31,589 bases of DNA from SKW197 sp049970095. Lineage in GTDB: Archaea > Thermoplasmatota > Thermoplasmata > Lutacidiplasmatales > SKW197. The translations under genes and the position numbers were made by a program. The notes below the pieces were generated by a model. That model was not told where the DNA came from, searched no databases, and saw only the letters and a program-made list of their open reading frames with translations. The DNA lies in assembly GCA_049970095.1 (NCBI GenBank), contig JBMFNP010000018.1, positions 1-31,589 on the forward strand, in the 5' to 3' direction. Of the stretch, positions 1 to 6,934 are shown piece by piece; position 1 is the first letter of the stretch, and each line of letters begins with the position of its first letter.

Positions 1-120
1 GACGGTGTTCTCAAATTCTTTGCGAAGAAACGAAAAGAAAGTGTGAATTTTCTGGTAATTGCAGGTCTTACCATTACGATCTGGCAGGCTCTCGGTTTCC
101 TGGCTGAGATTATTAGATAA
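1..120 (+). CDS. C-terminal end of a membrane protein (partial)
   Basis: The frame is open from the first base and stops with TAA at 118-120, giving the last 39 residues of a protein that begins outside the window. A charged stretch rich in Lys and Arg is followed by about 20 hydrophobic residues (LVIAGLTITIWQALGFLAEI), which reads as one last transmembrane helix ending almost at the C-terminus. The family cannot be told from so short a piece. It converges on the DUF835 gene, with 16 bases between the two stop codons. Confidence 0.6.
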   Translation, partial: DGVLKFFAKKRKESVNFLVIAGLTITIWQALGFLAEIIR

Positions 121-136
121 ATCTCATCAACCAAAG

Positions 137-1708
137 TTAAGGTTCCCCATCAAATGCCTTTGGACTTATGGGTACAAGAATTGTTGCATGATGCATTGCA
201 GCCACATCATTTACCCTTTTCATGAATTTCAGTGCATCAAGAAAATTGTTTCCCAACACGAGATTTTCAAATCCATCTATTAGCAGAACCGCATTTTTGT
301 TGTTTTTTATAAATGTGGTAATTGCCCTCATAATTTCAAATTCCATTCTGCTGGGTTTTACAACAGGAACTGCAGTTGTTTCTGTATCGGATAGCCAGTA
401 TATTGTGGCACTATTAAGTCCATACTCTTCGCGTACCTTATCCGGGTATGTGGTTGTGATGCAGAGCCCTGGAGAATCCTTTAACATTTCCCTGAAAATT
501 TCGAAGGTTTTTTCTGTTTTTGATTCAAAAATGAGGTAACTGTAGCCTTTTTCAAGTGGTAATTCTATCTGGCTCTGGACTATGGGTTTTTTCTGTTTTA
601 CTTCAGGTTCTGGTTCTGCGATCTCAGATGTCTGGGGATGTGCAGGTTCCTCTGGAGGTTTTGCGCGCAATCTAGTTTTATCATTTATCTCAGAAATGAT
701 ACTGGCATAAAATGGCAGCAGAAGGTCCTCGTTTGACGCATAGAATTTAAGCACCAGGCGCGACTCCCCACTTTCTTCTATGGTTTCTACATAACAGGCG
801 TAAAGGTTGTCCCAGTAGTCGTGGGCAAAGAATTTTGTTAATTCACGGAAGAATCTGGCATCATGCACAGGTGCAGAAGGAATCGCATACATATTTTTGT
901 CCCTTATCACATCACACACCAAGCGATGCAGGGTTTCTCCTTTGAATTTTAAGCCATGGAATTCCTTTTCAAGTTTTTTCATGGTATGGACGCTTACCCT
1001 CCAGTGCTCCTCAATAACTTCTCTTGGATACAATGCAGTGAACTCTACGCTCATCAGCATCGGTCTTGTTTCTATGGTTTCGGTCTCAAATTTCTCACCC
1101 TTTTTTAGCTTGAGGGTGATTTTTGCCTTTACTGTCTCATTTCTGAACTCCTTCAATGGTTCAAGGGTAAATACCAGGTGCCCATGTTCCTCTGGCTCTA
1201 TGTACTTTATGTGCTTGCTTTCTACCTCTGGCAGGATTTTATCTTTGTTCACAATAACATTTACTACAATGTCCTCTAACCTGTATTTTGAATTGTTTTT
1301 CAGATTGATTGCAAAATGCGCCTTTGCGTCTTTTGTGTAAACTGCCGGGACTATTTCAATTGCTTCAGCAGGTGATTTTTCCGGGGTTTGCTCCCTCTTT
1401 ACCCGTGACCAGTAAACTTCGTGTCCACAGGATTTACACACTGCTAACCCGTTCAATGCAAATGTTATCTCTCTGCTCTGGCATCTGGGGCAAATAAGAA
1501 AGATCTGTCTGGCACCACAGATCCTGCACTCCAGTTCTCCGCTTTGATGATATTCCACATTGTTGCTTCCGCAGTGTGTGCATTTCTTCCATACGAATTC
1601 ATAACTGCAGGTTGCACACTTTCCATTTCCCTCGTCATAGAATACCAGATTTGTGGAGCCACACCTGCTGCACCTACCCCTAGTGGGCTTGTAAATATAC
1701 TCTTCCAT
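137..1708 (-). CDS. Triple zinc-ribbon protein with C-terminal DUF835 domain
   Basis: This 523-residue protein opens with three CxxC...CxxC zinc ribbons in strict 30-residue tandem: Cys 13/16-31/34, 43/46-61/64 and 73/76-91/94. A middle region of beta-rich, CARF-like length follows but I do not recognise it. The last ~130 residues (from about GYSYLIFES to the end) look like DUF835, an archaeal domain of unknown biochemical role often found in Thermococci and Thermoplasmata signalling-type proteins. The frame extends upstream to 1852, but those 48 residues have odd composition. A TATA-like TTTATGTA about 30 bases before the ATG at 1708 suggests a leaderless start there. Function is unknown; nucleic-acid or protein binding through the ribbons is inference. 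It lies downstream of mutL on the same strand. Confidence 0.7.
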   Translation of the reverse strand: MEEYIYKPTRGRCSRCGSTNLVFYDEGNGKCATCSYEFVWKKCTHCGSNNVEYHQSGELECRICGARQIFLICPRCQSREITFALNGLAVCKSCGHEVYWSRVKREQTPEKSPAEAIEIVPAVYTKDAKAHFAINLKNNSKYRLEDIVVNVIVNKDKILPEVESKHIKYIEPEEHGHLVFTLEPLKEFRNETVKAKITLKLKKGEKFETETIETRPMLMSVEFTALYPREVIEEHWRVSVHTMKKLEKEFHGLKFKGETLHRLVCDVIRDKNMYAIPSAPVHDARFFRELTKFFAHDYWDNLYACYVETIEESGESRLVLKFYASNEDLLLPFYASIISEINDKTRLRAKPPEEPAHPQTSEIAEPEPEVKQKKPIVQSQIELPLEKGYSYLIFESKTEKTFEIFREMLKDSPGLCITTTYPDKVREEYGLNSATIYWLSDTETTAVPVVKPSRMEFEIMRAITTFIKNNKNAVLLIDGFENLVLGNNFLDALKFMKRVNDVAAMHHATILVPISPKAFDGEP

Positions 1709-1869
1709 GCTTTTATAAATGGGGCCGGAATACATAAAGTTATCTCTTGCCCTACCAATTAGACCAGAAACTGTAGCTTCCCAACATTTGGGGAATGTGT
1801 CAACCTCAAATCCCATAAAAAGAATAAAAAACAGAATTGCGCAACACAGCATGCACCCCCGATACCTTT

Positions 1870-3567
1870 TTATCTCAAAAACATTCTGTCCAGGTCTTTC
1901 TTTGAGTATCTAAGCACCGTTGGTCTTCCATGCGGGCAGTTGTACGGGAGGGTGCATCTGTAAAGATTGGAAAGAATCTCATACATTTTTTCCACACTAA
2001 GGGGTTCTCCGGACCTGATAGAGGCTTTGCATGCAATGCTCTTGAGTACAGATTCAATTTTTTCCTCAGGTTCTCTTACCTTTCCCTCTGCCAGTTCCCC
2101 AAGCATCTCCCGAAAACTTTCCTTTGTAGCAATTGCATTGGCAACTGCAGGTACTGAACGAATTGTAAATGTTCTTAGCCCGAATTCCTCAATTTCAAAC
2201 CCCAGCGAAGAGAGCAATTCTCTGTATTCAGTGAGTGTTTTTACCTCTTTAGGTGAGAGTTCCACTACTACTGGCATGATTAAATTCTGTTTCATAACCT
2301 TCTCAAAATTCCTGAGTTTCTCATAAGTGATGCGTTCACATGCAGCATGCTGGTCAACCACTATAAGCTCGCCTTCAATCTCCGCAATGATGTACGCATT
2401 GAGTGCCTGCCCTATAACTCTAATCTTAATTGGCCTTTCCTCTGTAACAGAAACTGTTCGATGCTGGCTGGCGTATTCAACCACTGCTTCATGCACTGCA
2501 TCTATCTTCGGTTCAGCAGGCACAAGTGGGGGTTGCACCGTTGAGCTATGCATCTCTCTGACAATTGCCTCCTGTTCTCCGAGTTTCTTGTAAGCGAGAT
2601 AAATAGCGAGTTTTAATGCATCCATCACAGTCCTTTCATCCGCAAACCTCACTTCAGTTTTTGCAGGATGCACATTCACATCTACTTCCTCATATGGAAG
2701 GTTTATGAAAATAATTGCCACTGGAAATTTTCCCTTCATAAGATAGGGTGCACATGCCTCACGGATCCCGTTTATTATGTTTTTTGAATGAAACCAGCGC
2801 TTATTTACATAGAGATATATGAAGTCAGATGTAGGTTTCTGTATTTCAGGCTTTGAAATGAAGCCAGTAATCTCTACATTGTTCTTTTTTGCGTTGAGTG
2901 CTTGGAGTGATTTTGCAATTTCAAGTCCCAAAACAGGCGCAAGGGCTGCACGGAGATCACTCTCTACTTTTCTGGTAAGCACATTTCCATTTTCTGTGCT
3001 GAGGGTGAATGCAATCCTGGGGAATGCAATGCAGTATCTGGTAACCACATCCACTATTCTGAGAAGTTCAATTCTATCGCTCTTGAGGTGCTTCAATCTT
3101 GCAGGTGTATTATAGAAAAGGTCAGAGACTGTAATAATGGTGCCCCTGTTCATGGCAGTGGGATGCTCACTCAATATTTTCTGGTTCTCAATCTTGAGTT
3201 CTATACCTGCTTCCGAGTTTTCATCCTTTGTCTGAATTGTGAGTCTTGAGACTGCGGCGATACTTGCCAGTGCTTCACCACGAAATCCAAGAGACTTAAT
3301 AGCAAACAGGTCGTCAAGTGTGGAAATCTTACTTGTAGTGTGTCTCTGCCATGCAATTTTTGCATCTTCTGCACTCATGCCAGTACCATTATCTGCAACC
3401 CGAATTTTCTTTTTACCCCCATTCTCAACCTCAATCCTTATTTCTGTTGCAGAGGCATCTATTGCATTCTCCACAAGTTCCTTGACCACAGAAGCAGGAT
3501 TTTCCACAACTTCACCAGCAGCAATCTTTCCGATTAATTCTTCGCTCAGAACCTTAATTTTCTGCAC
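1870..3567 (-). CDS. mutL: DNA mismatch repair protein MutL (endonuclease type)
   Basis: The 565-residue product has the GHKL ATPase N-terminus of MutL, with motifs ELVENAIDA, DNGTGM, TSKI and GFRGEAL in order, then the transducer domain and a C-terminal dimerisation/nuclease domain. The metal-binding nickase motif DQHA(x)2E(x)4E is intact at residues 405-416, and the accessory motifs ACKASIR (near 512) and CPHGRP (544-549) are present, so this is the nicking form rather than the E. coli-like inactive one. In bacteria such MutL nicks the daughter strand after MutS binding and is activated by the sliding clamp. No mutS lies in the window. The start is a GTG, about 25 bases after a TATA-like TTTAATA, consistent with a leaderless message. 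MutL is patchy in archaea and is usually regarded as acquired from bacteria. Confidence 0.95.
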   Translation of the reverse strand: MQKIKVLSEELIGKIAAGEVVENPASVVKELVENAIDASATEIRIEVENGGKKKIRVADNGTGMSAEDAKIAWQRHTTSKISTLDDLFAIKSLGFRGEALASIAAVSRLTIQTKDENSEAGIELKIENQKILSEHPTAMNRGTIITVSDLFYNTPARLKHLKSDRIELLRIVDVVTRYCIAFPRIAFTLSTENGNVLTRKVESDLRAALAPVLGLEIAKSLQALNAKKNNVEITGFISKPEIQKPTSDFIYLYVNKRWFHSKNIINGIREACAPYLMKGKFPVAIIFINLPYEEVDVNVHPAKTEVRFADERTVMDALKLAIYLAYKKLGEQEAIVREMHSSTVQPPLVPAEPKIDAVHEAVVEYASQHRTVSVTEERPIKIRVIGQALNAYIIAEIEGELIVVDQHAACERITYEKLRNFEKVMKQNLIMPVVVELSPKEVKTLTEYRELLSSLGFEIEEFGLRTFTIRSVPAVANAIATKESFREMLGELAEGKVREPEEKIESVLKSIACKASIRSGEPLSVEKMYEILSNLYRCTLPYNCPHGRPTVLRYSKKDLDRMFLR

Positions 3568-3584
3568 ATTGGAGGAATAGTGAA

Positions 3585-3601
3585 AAGGGTATTAAACCCT
3601 T
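3585..3601 (-). promoter_or_regulatory. TATA-like box of mutL inside an inverted repeat
   Basis: On the minus strand TTTAATA sits about 25 bases before the GTG start of mutL. It is embedded in the perfect inverted repeat AAGGGT-ATTAA-ACCCTT. The dyad could be an operator over the TATA box or merely chance; only the spacing supports the promoter call. Confidence 0.4.
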
Positions 3602-3719
3602 CCCTTGGAGTGTGTTGGAGAAGGGGGAATAAATAAATGTCTGCATAAAATCTTTATGCCCTCAAATAATAGTGATGCGGAGCCCAAAGTTTTAAATGAG
3701 CATAAAAATATTCCCATGC

Positions 3720-3986
3720 ATGGAATTTCAGATTCCAATTACTGTGCCAGAAATTTCACTATCCTTCTGGAACATCTGTCTCTGTCTCCTTGCTATCTGC
3801 GGGCTTCTTGCAATTATATTTGTAATCTTGGTACTCCTGAAAATGAAAAGGGCAATGAATGTTATGGAACAAACAAAAAGATTTTTTTCAGGGAGGAAAG
3901 AAGTTGTGCTGAAAAAATGCCCGAACTGCGGAAATTTTTATGACGAAAACAGTTTTTGTGAGAAATGTGGTTATAAACAAAAATGA
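3720..3986 (+). CDS. Small membrane-anchored zinc-ribbon protein
   Basis: This 88-residue protein has a single hydrophobic helix of about 25 residues near the N-terminus (roughly residues 17-42). A basic linker follows, then a C-terminal rubredoxin-like ribbon with CPNCG and CEKCG, 14 residues apart. The topology suggests one membrane span with the zinc ribbon in the cytoplasm, on the side of the basic linker. I prefer the ATG at 3720 over an earlier in-frame ATG at 3696, because a TATA-like TTTTAAAT at about 3689-3696 lies the usual ~26 bases upstream, which would make the message leaderless. No function can be assigned. The same anchor-plus-ribbon design recurs in the larger protein at 17.5-18.7 kb. 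Confidence 0.6.
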   Translation: MEFQIPITVPEISLSFWNICLCLLAICGLLAIIFVILVLLKMKRAMNVMEQTKRFFSGRKEVVLKKCPNCGNFYDENSFCEKCGYKQK

Positions 3987-4000
3987 ATAAAAATATTAAG

Positions 4001-4007
4001 TTTATAG
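4001..4007 (+). promoter_or_regulatory. TATA box of the two-regulator operon
   Basis: TTTATAG lies about 27 bases before the expected transcription start near 4028-4033, upstream of the winged-helix gene. It sits inside a loose inverted repeat GTTTA...TAAAC. Confidence 0.45.
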
Positions 4008-4030
4008 TTTGTAAACCTAATGAGAAAGCC

Positions 4031-4044
4031 TTAACAATTGTTAA
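4031..4044 (+). promoter_or_regulatory. Palindromic operator candidate
   Basis: TTAACAATTGTTAA is a perfect 14-base palindrome placed at the predicted transcription start of the two small regulator genes. The half site TTAACA recurs at 4053-4058, just before the ribosome site. The position would let a dimeric winged-helix protein block transcription, so autoregulation by the downstream gene is a reasonable inference. Confidence 0.45.
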
Positions 4045-4068
4045 GTCAATTCTTAACACGGTGAAAAC

Positions 4069-4299
4069 ATGGCAGAAGGATTAGAAGCGATAGAAAAACT
4101 GCCCCGCTCAGCCAGAGAAATATACAATCTCATTTCTGAAAACCGTGTAATAACAAGGGAAGCTTTGGTACGGTCTACGGATTTACCAGAACGAACAGTG
4201 AGATTTGCAGTCAAAAAGTTGATAGAAATGGGACTTGTTCAGGAAAGGATCTCTCTTAAAGACGCAAGAAAAAAGATTTACGGACTAAAAGAACACTGA
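4069..4299 (+). CDS. Small winged-helix transcriptional regulator (MarR/TrmB-like fold)
   Basis: The 76-residue protein is essentially one winged helix-turn-helix domain: a helix starting near LPRSAREIYNLI, a second helix, the recognition helix in LPERTVRFAVKKLIEMG, and a short wing ending in IYGLKEH. Such stand-alone domains usually bind DNA as dimers. A GGTGA ribosome site precedes the ATG by a few bases. The gene is followed after 14 bases by another HTH gene, with which it probably forms an operon behind the palindrome at 4031-4044. The effector and target genes are unknown. Confidence 0.75.
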   Translation: MAEGLEAIEKLPRSAREIYNLISENRVITREALVRSTDLPERTVRFAVKKLIEMGLVQERISLKDARKKIYGLKEH

Positions 4300-4313
4300 T
4301 ATCAGGTGAGTTA

Positions 4314-4655
4314 ATGAAAGAGGTTCCATGTGAAAGAGCAGTTTGGGAAATCCTCCCAGCAATTCGCAGAGAACTCTCAATTATACTGGTAAAGGAACAT
4401 GCAATTAGCCAGAGAAATACAGCAAAAATTCTGGGGCTGACAGAGGCCGCAGTAAGTCAGTATATAAATGCAAAGAGAGGGGAAAATCTATCATTTTCCT
4501 CGGAAATAATGCGTGAGATAAAGAAATCGGCAGGTGCTATTCTTGTAAATGAGGAGAGAACCGCACATGAACTCTGCAGAATCTGCACCCTGGTGCAGCA
4601 TTACATTGCAAGTGAACAGTGCAAGATAGTAATGAAGAGAAGGAGGGAGAAATAG
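4314..4655 (+). CDS. XRE-type HTH transcriptional regulator with C-terminal cysteines
   Basis: The 113-residue protein has a lambda-repressor-like HTH in its first half, with ISQRNTAKILGLTEAAVSQY as the helix-turn-helix core. The C-terminal half carries CRIC plus one further Cys near the end, and one Cys lies near the N-terminus. It resembles the archaeal predicted regulators of COG2522, in which a metal or Fe-S cluster has been suspected; that part is inference. An AGGTGA ribosome site supports the ATG at 4314. Its stop codon TAG directly abuts the stop of the convergent GTPase gene, with no base between them. Confidence 0.75.
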   Translation: MKEVPCERAVWEILPAIRRELSIILVKEHAISQRNTAKILGLTEAAVSQYINAKRGENLSFSSEIMREIKKSAGAILVNEERTAHELCRICTLVQHYIASEQCKIVMKRRREK

Positions 4656-5489
4656 TTAATTAATATAAGCAATCATCATTAATCTTCTTGCAAAATTTTC
4701 CTCAACATCTCTCTTGGAAAAACCTTTTTCTGTTTCTATGTTTTTCAGAATTTCTACTAACTTTTGAATGCTAGATTTTTCTGGGTGCTGGACATTTATT
4801 CCTATATCCCTCGCAGATTTTTCAACAATAGCCATGCCCTCAATTTCGTTTCCATAGCACTCTACAAAGTCAATGATTATGGCATCCAGAACTGCCTGGG
4901 AGGTATAGACTTCGGGTGCCTTGTAGATTACCCGTGATCCCTGAGTTTTTTCAAAGGATGGGAAATCCACACATGCCCTTGCGATTTTTATGAAACCCTT
5001 TTCCACATTTTCGCCTGTTTTTGCAGATGTAAGGGCACACATCTCCTCTGGAACTCCAATTCTTGAGGCGGCTTCTTTTATTTCATCCAGATTTACTTCA
5101 ATTTTTTCCTTGAGATCAGATTTATTTCCGAAAATTATGAACGGAATTCTCCCTGTAGTTTTTACGATTTGCGGATGCCAGTATTCATAAATACTCTTCA
5201 ATGTGTCTTTTCTGGTGAGGTCTAACACAAGCACAGCACCGTCCAGCCCCTTGAACGCATTTTCATGGATCATTCTGTAATCTCTCTCTCCAAGCACATC
5301 CCAGATAATCAGATTCACAAGAATTTCACCATCCCTGCTCCCAAATTTTACTGATTTTTTAGATACTTTAGTTCCAATTGTCTGGATGTAAGAATCATCA
5401 AATTCGCTGAATACGAAGCGCCGTACCAGACTTGTCTTCCCTGTTGCCCAGTCCCCTGCTAATGCAATTTTCTTCACATATGTTTGCAT
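4656..5489 (-). CDS. Ras/Rab-like small GTPase with an extra C-terminal domain
   Basis: Residues 1-172 form a complete Ras-superfamily G domain: P-loop GDWATGKT at 12-19, switch I Thr in TIGT, G3 WDVLG at 63-67, G4 NKSD at 122-125 and G5 TSAK at 154-157. The residue after the G3 glycine is Glu68, where Ras and Rab have the catalytic Gln, so hydrolysis may be slow or differently assisted. Residues ~173-277 form a helical domain I do not recognise; there is no C-terminal lipidation Cys. Expected role is a GTP-regulated switch, target unknown. A TATA-like stretch lies about 25 bases before the ATG, so the message may be leaderless. It is convergent with the two regulator genes. Confidence 0.85.
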   Translation of the reverse strand: MQTYVKKIALAGDWATGKTSLVRRFVFSEFDDSYIQTIGTKVSKKSVKFGSRDGEILVNLIIWDVLGERDYRMIHENAFKGLDGAVLVLDLTRKDTLKSIYEYWHPQIVKTTGRIPFIIFGNKSDLKEKIEVNLDEIKEAASRIGVPEEMCALTSAKTGENVEKGFIKIARACVDFPSFEKTQGSRVIYKAPEVYTSQAVLDAIIIDFVECYGNEIEGMAIVEKSARDIGINVQHPEKSSIQKLVEILKNIETEKGFSKRDVEENFARRLMMIAYIN

Positions 5490-5501
5490 GCTTCCCTGAT
5501 G

Positions 5502-5520
5502 TTTTTTTAATAATTAAGGT
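5502..5520 (-). promoter_or_regulatory. Probable TATA region of the GTPase gene
   Basis: On the minus strand CCTTAATTATTAAAAAAAC is centred about 25 bases before the ATG at 5489. The rest of the stretch 5521-5657 holds no credible gene. It has an AT-rich ACTATAAAAATAAG on the plus strand that could be another TATA box, but nothing recognisable follows it except the repeat. Confidence 0.4.
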
Positions 5521-5659
5521 TATTCATCAAATCAAAGGTTTGGCTGATAAAATCTTGTCTTCTCACACAGAGAGGGTGTTGTTATTAACCATAACTATAA
5601 AAATAAGCGTAATGCGGCACCCTTCCTGTCTGGTTATAGACTTTGTTGCTGACCAATTT

Positions 5660-5728
5660 GGGAGTGCCAGAGGCACTCCCGTGGGGGTGAGGTTACCGTA
5701 AGGGGAGGGGCGCTAGCCCCTCCCCTCG
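5660..5728 (+). repeat. Double-hairpin GC-rich repeat, single full copy
   Basis: The unit has three parts. First is hairpin 1, GGGAGTGCC-AGA-GGCACTCCC. Then comes a linker containing GTGAGGTTACCGTAAG. Last is hairpin 2, a 10-bp stem GGGGAGGGGC/GCCCCTCCCC with loop GCTA, followed by TCG. Bases 5658-5710 are identical over 53 positions to 23655-23707 inside the tRNA-Gln intron. The right part overlaps the 3' end of the MFS gene on the other strand. Its GC content is far above its AT-rich surroundings. Confidence 0.9.
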
Positions 5729-6933
5729 TGGGACATTATCGCTATCCCGAGACCAGCAATTGCAAACAACCCTAATAGAAAATAAGATGTTGCACCCCAA
5801 TTAATATAGAGTAGCCCACCTGTAATTGCACCTGCAGCAGTGCCAATAGAGATTCCCAAGTGATACGCGCCCATTGCTCTCCCTGCGTTGTAATCGTTGG
5901 TGTATTTTACCACCATCTCCACACTTGAACTAGAAATTCTTGCCCATGTCCATCCTAAGATTCCATTAAAGCACACAGCAAGTAACAGAACCAAAAAAGG
6001 AGAATTGAGAGGTAGGAGGGCAACAAAAAATAGAATAATTGCAACCCGCAAACCCACAAATCTCTGCAGGGTTTTTACAGGTGGATTTTTCCTGGCAGTC
6101 AGAAATGCAACTGTGCATGCAGATACACCAATAAGGTGCACCAGAAATATGCCATTTCCACCGACATCTTTCCCAATTAACAGTATCGGAAGGGTTGTGT
6201 AGAAGCCCGAAAAAGCAAACACCATCAAACCAAGCCCAATGCATATTCCATAAATTCTGGGGTTCAGTCCCCCTAAACCTAAAGAATGCCGCAGCTTGGA
6301 TGGTAGGTAATGTAATCTTTCTATGATGCTGGTATTTATTTTTATCAACTCAGATTTTGAGAGCCTGGGCATGTGCTCGCCCCGTATGGGTAGAATATAT
6401 GATGAAAACAAAAGCCCGAAAACAAAACTGGCAAATGCAAACAATAACAAGAACCTTAGTCCAAACTCACCCGAAGTAAATGTAAGCACAATAACTGCGA
6501 AGCAAAGCCCAAACAAAGCACCTGTGTATATCACTGTGTTATATGCTTTCAATCTCTGCCAGTATTTTCCATTCCTCTCTTGGCACACTAGTGTGCTCCC
6601 CAGCACACCAAAAACACTGAAAAAAAGTCCAAGAAGAATACATGAACCCATAACAATCTGGTAAGATGTGCTAAAAATTGCTAGCACCACTCCAGCGGAA
6701 GCGCCGACAAACCCCAGCACAGAAAACAACTTCCGCAGTGCTGTTCTATCAATCATTCTTCCCCAGAATAAAATTCCAGCCATTGAGAAAACTGAAACTA
6801 TGGTATTCAGCAATCCTATTTCAAATGCTCCCATACCTAAAACCAGAACCACAAAAATTGGAATTGTGTTTGAAAAAATACTATAACCAAATTGAGCAAA
6901 TCCAAATGGAGAATATTTTCTGAACATAACCAT
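5713..6933 (-). CDS. Major facilitator superfamily transporter
   Basis: The 406-residue protein is hydrophobic throughout, with about 12 predicted membrane helices and the MFS loop signature (WGRMIDRTALRK) after helix 2. The substrate cannot be told; it resembles drug/metabolite efflux-type MFS proteins. The ATG at 6931-6933 directly follows the stop of the prenyl synthase gene, so it is translated from the isoprenoid operon. The last residues HEGRG and the TAG stop are encoded by the repeat at 5660-5728, with the stop in the loop of hairpin 2. The natural C-terminus has therefore probably been replaced or trimmed. Loss of a short cytoplasmic tail need not destroy function. Confidence 0.85.
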   Translation of the reverse strand: MVMFRKYSPFGFAQFGYSIFSNTIPIFVVLVLGMGAFEIGLLNTIVSVFSMAGILFWGRMIDRTALRKLFSVLGFVGASAGVVLAIFSTSYQIVMGSCILLGLFFSVFGVLGSTLVCQERNGKYWQRLKAYNTVIYTGALFGLCFAVIVLTFTSGEFGLRFLLLFAFASFVFGLLFSSYILPIRGEHMPRLSKSELIKINTSIIERLHYLPSKLRHSLGLGGLNPRIYGICIGLGLMVFAFSGFYTTLPILLIGKDVGGNGIFLVHLIGVSACTVAFLTARKNPPVKTLQRFVGLRVAIILFFVALLPLNSPFLVLLLAVCFNGILGWTWARISSSSVEMVVKYTNDYNAGRAMGAYHLGISIGTAAGAITGGLLYINWGATSYFLLGLFAIAGLGIAIMSHEGRG

Positions 6934-6934
6934 T

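Noticed and set aside
1709..1852. 48-residue N-terminal extension of the DUF835 protein
   Set aside because: Starts MLCCAILFFILF and could be read as a signal anchor, but it has no ribosome site, odd composition, and a TATA-like box lies within it at the right distance from the ATG at 1708.
5660..5710. G-quadruplex as the main reason for the G-runs
   Set aside because: One of the four runs in the core is only GG, and complementary C-runs make stable hairpins the more likely fold; a quadruplex is not excluded but not needed.
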